A program made the translations under genes and the position numbers. Source: Streptomyces roseirectus (GTDB lineage: Bacteria; Actinomycetota; Actinomycetes; Streptomycetales; Streptomycetaceae). Taken from it: a stretch of 64,000 bases of DNA. This document shows positions 55,148 to 63,470 of this stretch, piece after piece. The notes beneath the pieces were generated by a model. The model worked only from the letters and a program-made list of their open reading frames with translations. It ran no database searches and was not told the DNA's origin. The number at the start of each line of letters is the position of its first letter. Positions within the stretch are counted from its first letter, which is position 1. The stretch covers positions 7,320,001 to 7,384,000 of the forward strand of contig NZ_CP060828.1 in NCBI RefSeq assembly GCF_014489635.1, in the 5' to 3' direction.

Positions 55148-56047
55148 GTGAGGAACAAGCGCACCACCCCCACCATCCACAAGAGACGGACCCGGATGAT
55201 CGCCCTCGCGGCGGGGTTCGTCGCCGCCGCCGGGTTCGCCGTCCCCACCGCGAACGCGGCCGACGCGCGCACGTTCAGCGCGGCCGAACTCAGCGGCGTC
55301 AACAGCTCGGTGCTGAAGTCCGACATCCCGGGCACCGCCTGGGCCGTCGACGCGAAGACGAACCGTGTGGTCGTCACCGTCGACAGCACGGTCTCCGAGG
55401 CGGAGATCGCGCAGATCAAGAAGGACGCGGGCAGCAAGGCCGGCGCCCTCACCATCAAGCACACGCCCGGCAAGTTCAACAAGCTGATCGCCGGCGGCGA
55501 CGCCATCTACGGTGGCGGCTACCGGTGTTCGCTCGGCTTCAACGTCGTCAGCGGCAGCACGTACTACTTCCTCACCGCCGGTCACTGCGCCGAGGTCGCC
55601 TCCACCTGGTACTCCAACTCCGGTCAGACGGCCGTGCTCGGCACCAACGCCGGGTACAGCTTCCCGACCAACGACTACGCGCTGGTCCGGTACACCAACA
55701 GCTCGGTGACCAAGTCCGGGACCGCGGGAAACACGGACATCACCAGCGCGGGCACGCCCAGCGTGGGCACCACGGTCTACCGTGACGGCTCGACCACCGG
55801 TATCCGCAGCGGCCGGGTGACGGCCCTCAACGCGACCGTCAACTACGGTGGCGGGGACGTCGTCTACGGCATGATCCAGACCAACGTCTGCGCGGAGGGC
55901 GGTGACTCCGGCGGGGCGCTGTACTCGACCAGCGGGATCGCCTACGGGCTGACGTCCGGGGGCAGTGGGAACTGCTCGGTCGGCGGGACGACGTTCTTCC
56001 AGCCGGTCGTGGAAGCGCTCAACCGGTATGGCGTGAGCGTGTTCTGA
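55148..56047 (+). CDS. Streptogrisin-type secreted serine protease (S1E)
   Basis: The 299-residue preproprotein has a signal peptide (about residues 1-38, ending PTANAA). An alpha-lytic-protease-type prodomain covers about 39-115. The mature chymotrypsin-fold protease has His in FLTAGHCAE, Asp in NDYALVRY and Ser in [11 protein letters not shown]. Size and sequence match streptogrisin A/B-like enzymes. It digests extracellular protein during growth and development. The GTG at 55148 has GAGGGAACG upstream; a longer frame is rejected because it displaces the signal peptide. Confidence 0.94.
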   Translation: MRNKRTTPTIHKRRTRMIALAAGFVAAAGFAVPTANAADARTFSAAELSGVNSSVLKSDIPGTAWAVDAKTNRVVVTVDSTVSEAEIAQIKKDAGSKAGALTIKHTPGKFNKLIAGGDAIYGGGYRCSLGFNVVSGSTYYFLTAGHCAEVASTWYSNSGQTAVLGTNAGYSFPTNDYALVRYTNSSVTKSGTAGNTDITSAGTPSVGTTVYRDGSTTGIRSGRVTALNATVNYGGGDVVYGMIQTNVCAEGGDSGGALYSTSGIAYGLTSGGSGNCSVGGTTFFQPVVEALNRYGVSVF

Positions 56048-56102
56048 TCGTCCGTCAGCTTTGATGGCGTCCGCTGCCCGAGTGCACCGGGACCGGCGTC
56101 GC

Positions 56103-56135
56103 GAGCCCCCGTACGCAACCGGCGTGCGGGGGCTC
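56103..56135 (+). terminator. Terminator after the serine protease gene
   Basis: GAGCCCCCGTACGC pairs with GCGTGCGGGGGCTC (one G-T pair) around AACCG. Confidence 0.85.
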
Positions 56136-56202
56136 CCCCTTGTACGCGGGGCGGGTTACCGTCGAGGGGAGCCCCTGACGCAGGTCTGACGCACGGAGGG
56201 CG

Positions 56203-57012
56203 GTGGTCGTTGTGGTCGAGGAACTGGTGGCGGCGGGAGCGGGGTTGGTGACCGCCGGGGTGGTGTACGCGGCCGCCGCCGCGCGGGTCGTCAAACAGTA
56301 CGAGCGCGGTGTGGTGTTCAGGCTCGGGCGGCTTAGGCCGGAGGTGCGGGGGCCCGGACTGACGATGATCATTCCGGGCGTCGACAGGCTCCGCAAGGTG
56401 AACATGCAGATCGTCACGATGCCGGTGCCCGGACAGGAGGGGATCACGCGGGACAACGTGACCGTGCGGGTCGACGCGGTCGTCTACTTCAAGGTGACGG
56501 CGCCCGCCGAGGCTGTCGTCCGGGTGGAGGACTACCGGTTCGCGGTGTCGCAGATGGCGCAGACGTCCCTGCGGTCCATCATCGGCAAGAGCGAGCTGGA
56601 CGATCTGCTCTCCGACCGTGAAAAGCTCAACCAGGGGCTGGAGTTGATGATCGACAGTCCCGCCGTCGAGTGGGGCGTCACCATCGACCGGGTCGAGATC
56701 AAGGATGTCTCCTTGCCCGAGACGATGAAGCGGTCCATGGCGCGGCAGGCCGAGGCGGATCGTGAGCGGCGGGCCCGGGTCATCAACGCGGACGCGGAGT
56801 TGCAGGCGTCCAAGAAGCTCGCCGAGGCCGCCCAGGAGATGGCCGACACACCGGCCGCCCTCCAACTCCGCCTCCTCCAGACGGTCGTCGCCGTCGCCGC
56901 CGAGAAGAACTCGACCCTCGTCCTCCCCTTCCCCGTCGAACTCCTCCGCTTCCTCGAACGAGCCCAGCCCGCAACGCCGTTGCCCCCGGAGCGGGGGGAA
57001 CCCTCCACGTAG
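56203..57012 (+). CDS. SPFH/band 7 (slipin-type) membrane protein
   Basis: The 269-residue protein has one N-terminal membrane helix (LVAAGAGLVTAGVVYAAAAA) and a complete SPFH domain (VVKQYERGVVFRLGRLRPEV onward, including the slipin segment NVTVRVDAVVYFKV). A coiled helical C-terminus (SMARQAEADRERRARVINA) follows. Slipins form membrane microdomain scaffolds. The NfeD partner often found beside slipins is not present. A GTG at 56212 is an alternative start. Confidence 0.88.
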   Translation: MVVVVEELVAAGAGLVTAGVVYAAAAARVVKQYERGVVFRLGRLRPEVRGPGLTMIIPGVDRLRKVNMQIVTMPVPGQEGITRDNVTVRVDAVVYFKVTAPAEAVVRVEDYRFAVSQMAQTSLRSIIGKSELDDLLSDREKLNQGLELMIDSPAVEWGVTIDRVEIKDVSLPETMKRSMARQAEADRERRARVINADAELQASKKLAEAAQEMADTPAALQLRLLQTVVAVAAEKNSTLVLPFPVELLRFLERAQPATPLPPERGEPST

Positions 57013-57017
57013 TCGGG

Positions 57018-57254
57018 CTAGTTGGCCCACGGAGGCGTGACCCGGGTGTCGTCCGCCGGCACCGCCGAGAGCCCGATCGAGGTGGTGACCCAGGTGAGGG
57101 CCGTGTGGTCGGCGGGGTTCTCTACGGCCAGCGTGGAGCCGGGGTTGACGATCAGGGTGTCGCCGGGGGCCTTGGTGCGCGGGGTGGTGTAGGAGACGAA
57201 GCGGGCGCCGTGGAGTTCGTGGGTGGTGGCGTCGGTGGCGCGGATGAGGGGCAT
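57018..57254 (-). CDS. Cupin-like protein with internal deletion
   Basis: The 78-residue protein joins an N-terminal MPLIRATDATTHELHGARFVSY to a C-terminal KAPGDTLIVNPGSTLAVENP and a VTPPWAN ending. In streptomycetes these two ends belong to a cupin of about 125-130 residues, and the roughly 50 residues that carry the metal-binding cupin motif 1 lie between them. Here they are missing in frame. It is therefore probably a non-functional remnant or a reduced protein. A good site (AAGGA) precedes the ATG at 57254. It is divergent from a MarR-like gene that also lacks segments. Confidence 0.6.
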   Translation of the reverse strand: MPLIRATDATTHELHGARFVSYTTPRTKAPGDTLIVNPGSTLAVENPADHTALTWVTTSIGLSAVPADDTRVTPPWAN

Positions 57255-57303
57255 GGGGGTCCTTCTGTGGGGTTGCTCGGGATGTCGTGAGGTTCTGTGA
57301 GGG

Positions 57304-57615
57304 GTGGTCGCGCGGGGGTTCGAGGGGGTTCGGCCCGCGCATGGGTTCGCGTTTGTGCGGTTGGCTCCGGACGGGGCGAGTGTGGGGGAGTTGGCGGTGC
57401 GTCTGGGGGTGACCAAGCAGGCGGCCAGTCAGATGGTGGAGGAGTTGGTGCGGAAGGGGTATGTGGAGCGGCGGGCCGCCGAGGAGGCGGCTGCGGAGGT
57501 GGTGGGGGAGTGGGGGGGGAAGTGGGGGGAAGTGTTGGGGGAGGGTGGGGTGCGGGTGTTGCGGGAAGGGCTGGGGCGGGTTGGTGGGGGTGGGGGTGTG
57601 CGGCCTGTGTGGTGA
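57304..57615 (+). pseudogene. MarR-family regulator with deletions (likely degraded)
   Basis: The 103-residue frame keeps the helix-turn-helix (VGELAVRLGVTKQAASQMVEELVRKGYVER, cited by VTKQAASQMVEELVRKGY). It then jumps straight to AAEEAAAEVVGEW, where intact relatives have about 20-25 residues for the wing (typically PHPxDxRARLVVLT). The usual N-terminal helix is also shortened. It would lack the wing needed for DNA binding. Lengths of about 145 are normal for this group. The divergent neighbour is the internally deleted cupin, so both genes of the pair look damaged. A reduced functional protein cannot be excluded. Confidence 0.55.
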
Positions 57616-57641
57616 GGGGTGGTGGGGAGGAGTTCAGTTTT

Positions 57642-57687
57642 TACTGACGCGTAACTTCACAGGGGGGCTACTCGTCCGTAACTTGAA
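57642..57687 (+). promoter_or_regulatory. Tandem operator-like repeats upstream of lipase gene
   Basis: TACTGACGCGTAACTT (from 57642) and TACTCGTCCGTAACTT (from 57669) are near-identical and start 27 bp apart. Each contains an inverted TAC...GTA pair, suggesting two binding sites for a dimeric regulator about 85-130 bp before the lipase start. Confidence 0.45.
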
Positions 57688-57769
57688 CAGTGAACAGCAT
57701 CCTCGTGATCCGGATCACAGGGCTTAGTGCCGTTGCACCTCCCCCCTTGAGCCGCAAGGAGATCGATCG

Positions 57770-58636
57770 ATGCTGCGTTGGAGACGTCTGTTCAGACCGC
57801 TGGCCGCGTTGGCGTTGGCGGCTGTCGCCGTCACTGTTCCCGCTTCCGGTGCGCGGGCCGAGGGCTCGGCCGGCGTCAGCAGTGGGTGGAACGATTACTC
57901 GTGCAAGCCGTCGGCCGCGCATCCGCGGCCGGTTGTTCTGGTCCATGGGACGCTTGCGAACTCCGTGGACAACTGGCTCGGTCTCGCGCCGTATCTGGAA
58001 GGGCGCGGGTACTGCGTGTTCGCCCTGGATTATGGGCAGTTGGCGGGTGTGCCGCTGATTCATGGGCTCGGGCCGATCGACAAGTCGGCGGAGCAGTTGT
58101 CGGCGTACGTCGACAGGGTGCTGGCCGCGACCGGCGCGAAGAAGGTGGACGTCGTCGGGCACTCGCAGGGCGGGATGATGCCCCGGTACTACCTGAAGTT
58201 CCTCGGCGGGGCGGCGAAGGTGAACGCGCTCGTCGCGATCGCCCCCAGCAACCGGGGGACGACCCTCAGCGGACTCACCAACCTCCTCCCCTACTTCCCC
58301 GGCGCCCGCGAATGGCTCAACCTCAACACCCCCGCGCTCGCCCAGCAGATCACCGGCTCCGACTTCCTGACGAAGCTCAACGCCGGCGGTGACACGGTCC
58401 CCGGCGTCCAGTACACCGTCCTCGCCACGAAGTACGACGAGGTCGTCACGCCCTACCAGTCCCAGTTCCTCACCGGCGCCAACGTCAAGAACGTCCTCCT
58501 CCAGGACCTCTGCCCCCTCGACCTCTCCGAGCACGCGCTGATCGGCCTCACCGACCGCATCACGTTCCACGAGGTCGCCAACGCGCTCGACCCGGCACGG
58601 GCCACGCGGACGACGTGCGCGTCGGTCTTCAGCTGA
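57770..58636 (+). CDS. Secreted class 2 lipase/esterase
   Basis: The 288-residue alpha/beta hydrolase has a signal peptide (ALALAAVAVTVPASGARA), then RPVVLVHGT (oxyanion loop) and the nucleophile motif VVGHSQGGM. Cys residues near both ends can pair. It matches the Pfam lipase class 2 proteins of streptomycetes that release fatty acids from triglycerides or esters. The ATG at 57770 follows AAGGAGA. Two operator-like repeats lie upstream. Confidence 0.92.
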   Translation: MLRWRRLFRPLAALALAAVAVTVPASGARAEGSAGVSSGWNDYSCKPSAAHPRPVVLVHGTLANSVDNWLGLAPYLEGRGYCVFALDYGQLAGVPLIHGLGPIDKSAEQLSAYVDRVLAATGAKKVDVVGHSQGGMMPRYYLKFLGGAAKVNALVAIAPSNRGTTLSGLTNLLPYFPGAREWLNLNTPALAQQITGSDFLTKLNAGGDTVPGVQYTVLATKYDEVVTPYQSQFLTGANVKNVLLQDLCPLDLSEHALIGLTDRITFHEVANALDPARATRTTCASVFS

Positions 58637-58743
58637 GCGATTGCCGTCCCCTGGGGGCCTGTCCGGTGGTGTTCACGCCGGGCGGGCCCCTTGGGGTTTC
58701 CGGGCGGGGGCGGATTGTCAGTGGTGGGTGGCACGCTGGGGGC

Positions 58744-59358
58744 ATGAGTGATCTACGTGGTGGTGCGGTGGCGGGCGGGGTCGACTGGGACCTCGCCGCG
58801 GGGGCCTTCGACGAGGAGGCGGATCACGGGCTGCGGGACCCCGAGGTGCGCGCGGCCTGGGCGGACCGGATGGCCGCGTGGCTGCCGCCGAACGCCGCTG
58901 ACGTGCTCGATCTCGGCTGCGGCACCGGCAGCCTGTCGCTGCTCGCGGCCGAACGGGGGCATCGGGTGACCGGTGTGGACCGCTCCCCGGCGATGCTCGA
59001 CCTCGCCCGCGCCAAACTCGCCGCGTACGACGCCGAGTTCCTGCTCGGGGACGCGCAGGAGCCCCCGGTGGGAACGGCCCGGTTCGACGTCGTCCTCGTC
59101 CGGCACGTCCTGTGGGCGCTGCCCGATCCCGCGCGGGCGCTGGCGAACTGGCGGGCGCTGCTGCGGGAGGGCGGGCGGATGGTGCTGGTCGAGGGGGTGT
59201 GGGGGTCGGTCACACCGGTGGGGATCCCGGCGGAACGGGTGGTCGAGCTGGTGGAGGGAGGTGGGGGGAGTGCTCGGGTGGAGCGGTTGGACGGCGATGA
59301 TCGGCTGTGGGGTGGTGCTGTGGATGACGTCCGGTATGTGGTGGTGGCGACGGTGTGA
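58744..59358 (+). CDS. SAM-dependent class I methyltransferase
   Basis: The 204-residue protein has the Methyltransf_11/25 fold. Motif I is VLDLGCGTGSLSLLAAERG, the acidic residue is in VTGVDRSPAMLDLAR, and VVLVRHVLWALPDPARAL is motif IV. It is a small-molecule type enzyme, substrate unknown. The ATG at 58744 is the likely start; no ribosome binding site is obvious. It converges on the DUF402 gene, with a long-range inverted repeat in the gap. Confidence 0.85.
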   Translation: MSDLRGGAVAGGVDWDLAAGAFDEEADHGLRDPEVRAAWADRMAAWLPPNAADVLDLGCGTGSLSLLAAERGHRVTGVDRSPAMLDLARAKLAAYDAEFLLGDAQEPPVGTARFDVVLVRHVLWALPDPARALANWRALLREGGRMVLVEGVWGSVTPVGIPAERVVELVEGGGGSARVERLDGDDRLWGGAVDDVRYVVVATV

Positions 59359-59361
59359 GGG

Positions 59362-59447
59362 GGCGCTGTCGTGGGGCGGGGGTCCTGGGGAGGGCCGGTG
59401 TGGGCGGGCGACTCATCCGCCCTCCGTCCCGTCCGCTCGACAGCGCC
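59362..59447. terminator. Structured inverted repeat between convergent genes
   Basis: GGCGCTGTCG (59362-59371) is an exact complement of CGACAGCGCC (59438-59447), with an inner GGGCGG/CCGCCC pair. The stem could form a long cruciform or two-part terminator for the convergent genes. Confidence 0.5.
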
Positions 59448-59455
59448 GGGCGCCG

Positions 59456-59959
59456 CTACGCCAGCAGCCCCGCCAGACCGCCCTCCGTGCGCGCGTGCGC
59501 CTCCAGTTCGTCCAGTGCGCGGGTCGCGGCCGACGCCGCGACCGGGTCACGGGTGCGCAGGCCGCTGGCCTCGAACTCGTCCTCGTCCAGGCGGCGGACG
59601 TCGGTGCGGGTGGCGTTCAGCCAGAGGTCGAGGTCGAGGTCTTCGACGGTGAGGGTGTCGCCGGTGCGGACGGCGGGGCGGGTGATGTCGCAGTACCAGC
59701 CCTTGAGGGTGCCGTCGGCGGCGCGGACCTCCTTGATCGCGTACCAGCGGTCGCGCCAGTAGTGCTCGGTGAACACGTCACCGGGCTCGAAACGGACGAA
59801 GCCGAAGTCACGGGTGCCCGCGCCGGCCCAGGGGGCGCGGACGGTGACGCGGGTGCCGTCGTCGGCGAGGAGGTCGGCGGGGTAGCGGATCTTCGTGACA
59901 CCGGCTTTGACGAGGACGACGTCCAGGCGGGCGGCGTTCCGGTCGGCCGTGCCAGTCAT
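59456..59959 (-). CDS. DUF402 domain protein
   Basis: The 167-residue protein shows the DUF402 core: GWYCDITRPAV, then VEDLDLDLWLNA and LDEDEFE, whose acidic residues bind metal in characterised members (nucleoside-diphosphate or related phosphatases such as FomD). The physiological substrate here is unknown. The ATG at 59959 is preceded by GAGGGC; a start ten codons earlier overlaps the upstream gene. It lies 10 bp after the double-GNAT gene and is in the same operon. Confidence 0.87.
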   Translation of the reverse strand: MTGTADRNAARLDVVLVKAGVTKIRYPADLLADDGTRVTVRAPWAGAGTRDFGFVRFEPGDVFTEHYWRDRWYAIKEVRAADGTLKGWYCDITRPAVRTGDTLTVEDLDLDLWLNATRTDVRRLDEDEFEASGLRTRDPVAASAATRALDELEAHARTEGGLAGLLA

Positions 59960-59969
59960 GGGCGTGCCC

Positions 59970-60902
59970 TCAGGCGACGTCGCGGACATAGCGCACCTCC
60001 GTCGCGCAGATCTCGTACCCGAACCACTTGTTGATCGCGAGCATCGGACCGTTGTCCGTGTCGTTGCCGGTGAGGGCGACCGTGCAGCCGGCCGCGCGGG
60101 CGCGGTGCAGGGAGGCGTTCTTGGCGAGTTTGGCGAGACCCTTGCCGCGGTGGGCGCGGGCCGTGCCGGTCATGGCGGTGTGGTAGCGGCCGGCACCGTC
60201 GGTGTGGGCGACGCTGAACGCGGCCGGCTGCCCGTCGACCACGGCGACGACCGTCAGATCGAGGTCCAGCAGGGGGTGGCGCCAGTTCTCCGCGACCCAC
60301 GCCTCGTAGTCGGTGAACTCGGCGCCCACGTCGCTCGGTTCGTCGGCCGTCACCTCGGTGTCGAGGACGAACAGGGGGCGCGGGTCGGCGGCGAAGTCGG
60401 CGCCCGTCCGCAGCTCGACGCCCGGCGGAAGGCGCTCGGGCAGCGGCGCGAGGGACGCCGTCGTCAGGTCGAGGCGCAGGAAGTGGGCCGAGCGGCTGGC
60501 ACGGTACCCGGCGCGCTGCGCGTACGCGCGGTTGCGGGGCGCGTCGAGGGTCCACGCGTAGAGATGTGTCGCGCCGAGGCCCGTCAGGTACTCCTCCGCC
60601 GCCTTGCGCAGGGCCGTGCCCGCGCCTTTGCCCTCGTGCGCCGGGTCGACGTACACGTTCAGGAAGCCCTTGCCGGGCTCCGGGGCGTCGTGGGCGAGGC
60701 CGAGCTGGGCGGTGCCGACGATGACGCCGTCCTGTTCGGCGACCAGCTTGCGCGCACGCGCGTCCGGGTGGGTGTGGGTGATTTCGTGGGCCACCGAGGC
60801 GGGGGTGAACAGGAGGAACGGGAGGGCGGCGTCGCGGACCCGGCAGAAGCCTTCGAGGTCGGCGGGCGCGTCGGGGCGGAGGTCTCGTACGGTGATGGTC
60901 AT
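59970..60902 (-). CDS. Tandem GNAT acetyltransferase
   Basis: The 310-residue protein contains two GNAT domains. The first (about residues 1-150) has VYVDPAHEGKGAGTALRKAA as its acetyl-CoA loop. The second (about 160-310) is more divergent, with ARAHRGKGLAKLAKNASL and ending GYEICATEVRYV. Such double GNATs act on small molecules or peptides, with one domain catalytic; related proteins include mycothiol synthase. The ATG at 60902 has TAATCT 8 nt upstream. It is followed by DUF402 in one transcription unit. Confidence 0.87.
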   Translation of the reverse strand: MTITVRDLRPDAPADLEGFCRVRDAALPFLLFTPASVAHEITHTHPDARARKLVAEQDGVIVGTAQLGLAHDAPEPGKGFLNVYVDPAHEGKGAGTALRKAAEEYLTGLGATHLYAWTLDAPRNRAYAQRAGYRASRSAHFLRLDLTTASLAPLPERLPPGVELRTGADFAADPRPLFVLDTEVTADEPSDVGAEFTDYEAWVAENWRHPLLDLDLTVVAVVDGQPAAFSVAHTDGAGRYHTAMTGTARAHRGKGLAKLAKNASLHRARAAGCTVALTGNDTDNGPMLAINKWFGYEICATEVRYVRDVA

Positions 60903-60999
60903 ATGCGCGCAGATTAGGCGGGCGCTGGCGGGGGACGCCTCCTATTTTCAGGGCGGTCGCGCACGGCGTCCGGCCGCTCGGGTGCGGAAGAATCGGGGG

Positions 61000-61368
61000 A
61001 TGACCTTGCAGATCGACATCGTCGAGGGCGTCGCGCCCTACGAGCAGGTACGCGCGCAGATCTCCGAGCGGGCCCGGACCGGGGCGTTGCCCGTGGGGTA
61101 CCGGCTGCCCACCGTCCGCGCCCTCGCCGAGTCCCTGGGGCTCGCCGCCAACACCGTCGCCAAGGCGTACCGGGCGCTGGAGACGGACGGCGTGATCGAG
61201 ACGCGGGGGCGCAACGGGACGTACATCGCGGCGGCCGGGGCGGCCGCGGAGCAGGAGTTGGCGGCTGCCGCGCAGGCGTATGTGGAGCGGGCGCGGCGGT
61301 TGGGGTTCGGGGAGGAGGCGGTGGTGGGGGCCGTGGGGGAGGCGGTGCGGGCGGCGTACGGGGGGTGA
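61000..61368 (+). CDS. GntR-family regulator, YtrA-like
   Basis: This 122-residue repressor has the GntR winged helix (PYEQVRAQISERARTGALPVGYRLPTVRALAESLGLA, with NTVAKAYRALETDGVIETRGRNGTY). Only a short helical tail follows instead of a large ligand domain, as in the YtrA subfamily. YtrA-type regulators often control ABC transporters, but none is adjacent. The ATG at 61000 is the first plausible start. It is divergent from the GNAT gene. Confidence 0.88.
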   Translation: MTLQIDIVEGVAPYEQVRAQISERARTGALPVGYRLPTVRALAESLGLAANTVAKAYRALETDGVIETRGRNGTYIAAAGAAAEQELAAAAQAYVERARRLGFGEEAVVGAVGEAVRAAYGG

Positions 61369-61451
61369 GGACGGGGTGGAGTGAGGTGCTTGCCGGAGCT
61401 TGGGGTGCGCGGTGGGTTTGTCGATTTATGGACGGTGTTCCGCTCCGGGTG

Positions 61452-62558
61452 TCACAGGTACAGCCCCGCCTCCGCGTTCCCCCTCGGCTCCGGGAGCGAC
61501 GTCGGTGAGGTGCCCCGGCGCAGGGCGTACAGCTCGGCCAGCGTTGCGCCGTCGCGGCCGATGCCGTCCTCGGTGCCGAGCCAGGACACGGCCTCCGGGC
61601 GGGTGAGGGGGCCGACCTCGACGCGGGCGAGGCAGCGGCCGGGGCGGACGACGGCGGGGTGCAGGCGTTCGAGGTCCTCGTTGGTCGTGATGCCGACGAG
61701 GACGTTGCGGCCCTGGCCGAGGAGACCGTCCGTCAGGTTGAGCAGCCGGGAGAGCGCCTGGCCCGCCGTGTGCTTCGCCTCGCCGCGGATCAGTTCGTCG
61801 CAGTCTTCGAGGAGCAGCAGGCGCCAGCGGGACTTGCCGCCCGGGTCGTCCTCGCCGATCGCGATGTCCATGAGGTAGCCGACGTCGGAGAACAGCCGCT
61901 CGGGGTCGAGGACGCAGTCCACCTGGCACCAGTCGCGCCAGGTCCGGGCGAGCGTGCGCAGCGCGGACGTCTTGCCGGTGCCGGGCGGGCCGTGCAGGAG
62001 GAGCAGCCGGCCGGCGATGTCCTCCGGGGTGGTCCGCATGAGGCCGTCCATCGCGTCGGCGACGGGCGCGGTGTAGTTGGCGCGGACCTCCTCCCAGGTG
62101 CCGGCGGAGATCTGGCGGGTCGTGCGGTAGGGGCCCCGGCGTGGGGAGGCGTACCAGAAACCCATGGTCACGGCCTCGGGCTGCGGTTCGGGCTCGTCGG
62201 CCGCGCCGTCGGTCGCCTCGCCGAGGACCTTCTCGGCGAGTTCGGGCGAGGTCGCGGTGACGGTGACGTCCGCGCCCCGGTTCCAGCGGGAGATCAGCAG
62301 GGTCCAGCCCTCGCCCTCCGCGAGGGTCGCGCTGCGGTCGTCGTCGCGGGCGATCCGCAGGACCTTGGCGCCGGGCGGGAGCAGGGTCGCGCCCGCGCGG
62401 ACGCGGTCGATGTTCGCGGCGTGCGAGTACGGCTGCTCGCCGGTCGCGAACCGGCCCAGGAACAGGACGTCCACGACGTCGGACGGCGAGTCGGAGTCGT
62501 CGACGGTGAGCCGGATCGGCAGGGCGTCGTGCGGGCTCTGGTCAGACATGTCCGCCAT
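61452..62558 (-). CDS. AAA ATPase with DUF5925-like N-terminal domain
   Basis: The 368-residue protein has an N-terminal domain (about residues 5-110, VLFLGRFATGEQPYSHAANI) matching what I recall as DUF5925. An AAA ATPase follows with Walker A LLHGPPGTGKTSALR, Walker B RLLLLEDCDELI, a sensor-1 GITTNEDLERL and the arginine-finger region HPAVVRPGR, all well kept. It is probably an unfolding or remodelling ATPase with an unknown client. Starts at 62558 and 62549 are both possible. It lies downstream of the deacetylase gene on the same strand, separated by a hairpin. Confidence 0.8.
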   Translation of the reverse strand: MADMSDQSPHDALPIRLTVDDSDSPSDVVDVLFLGRFATGEQPYSHAANIDRVRAGATLLPPGAKVLRIARDDDRSATLAEGEGWTLLISRWNRGADVTVTATSPELAEKVLGEATDGAADEPEPQPEAVTMGFWYASPRRGPYRTTRQISAGTWEEVRANYTAPVADAMDGLMRTTPEDIAGRLLLLHGPPGTGKTSALRTLARTWRDWCQVDCVLDPERLFSDVGYLMDIAIGEDDPGGKSRWRLLLLEDCDELIRGEAKHTAGQALSRLLNLTDGLLGQGRNVLVGITTNEDLERLHPAVVRPGRCLARVEVGPLTRPEAVSWLGTEDGIGRDGATLAELYALRRGTSPTSLPEPRGNAEAGLYL

Positions 62559-62624
62559 GATCCGGCACGGGGGCGGAGCGTGCACCCGTTTTAGGGGGTA
62601 GCGGTTGACGTACTTGAGGGGGAC

Positions 62625-62650
62625 GTACGACGGTCCCCCTGCCGTCGTAC
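62625..62650 (-). terminator. Hairpin between deacetylase and AAA ATPase genes
   Basis: GTACGACGG pairs perfectly with CCGTCGTAC around an 8-nt loop, with partial outer pairing, just after the deacetylase stop. It may end that transcript. Confidence 0.6.
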
Positions 62651-62669
62651 GGGTACCCCCTGAGCCCCC

Positions 62670-63470
62670 TCAACTCAGCGCCCCCACCGCCCTCCTCGCC
62701 GTCTTGCGGGCCCCCCGCACCAACGCGTACCCCTTGGTCAGCGCGCGGTCGCCGGCGAAGGTCCGGGTGAGGGAGTCGCCGTCGAGGAGGCGGGCGAACT
62801 CGGCGGCCGAGGTGCGCCGGCGGACGGTCACCCGGCGCAGGGCGTACGGCCCCTGCGCGCGGTGGGCCAGCGCGTTGCCCACGGCCAGCGCCTGGGCGAA
62901 CCCGCTCTCCCGGACGGCGGCGCGGACCCGGCGGTCGGAGTAGCCGTACGGGTAGGCGAACGACACGGGCGGCGCGCCGAGTTGGTCCGCGAGGAGGTCC
63001 CGGCAGCGGGTCAGCTCGGTGCGCAGGGACGTGTCGTCGAGCTGGTCGAGCTGGGGGTGGGAGTGGCTGTGGCCGCCGATCTCGACGTCCGCGTCGGCGA
63101 GTTGGCGGATCTGGGGCCAGTCCAGCATGGTGTCGAGGGCGCCGCCGGTGTCGTGCGCGCCCTTGATCCAGCCGGTGGAGACGAACAGGGTCGCGGGGAA
63201 GCCGTGCCCGGCGAGGGACGGGAGGGCGTGGCGGTGGACGCCCTCGTAGCCGTCGTCGAAGGTGATGAGGACCGGGCGTGGGGGCAGGGGGCGGTTCGTG
63301 CGCCAGTGGGCCGCGAGGCCGGCCGTGGTGAGCGGGGTGCGGCCGCGCGCGGCGATCAGGTCCATCTGGTGCGCGAACGCCTCCGGGGTGACCGACAACT
63401 CCCTTGTCGCCGGGCTGGGTTGGTCGGCGATCGCGTGGTACATGAGGATGGGGACGCGGGTGTCGGTCAT
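62670..63470 (-). CDS. Polysaccharide deacetylase (NodB family)
   Basis: The 266-residue protein has a NodB fold. It starts VPILMYHAI, has the catalytic ITFDDGYEGVHR (Asp pair), the zinc motif HSHSHPQ and a conserved FAYPYGYSD segment. There is no signal peptide; the enzyme may deacetylate an intracellular or lipid-linked glycan, or be cytoplasmic. The ATG at 63470 overlaps the stop of the glycosyltransferase by 4 bp, so the two belong to a glycan-synthesis pair. Confidence 0.9.
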   Translation of the reverse strand: MTDTRVPILMYHAIADQPSPATRELSVTPEAFAHQMDLIAARGRTPLTTAGLAAHWRTNRPLPPRPVLITFDDGYEGVHRHALPSLAGHGFPATLFVSTGWIKGAHDTGGALDTMLDWPQIRQLADADVEIGGHSHSHPQLDQLDDTSLRTELTRCRDLLADQLGAPPVSFAYPYGYSDRRVRAAVRESGFAQALAVGNALAHRAQGPYALRRVTVRRRTSAAEFARLLDGDSLTRTFAGDRALTKGYALVRGARKTARRAVGALS

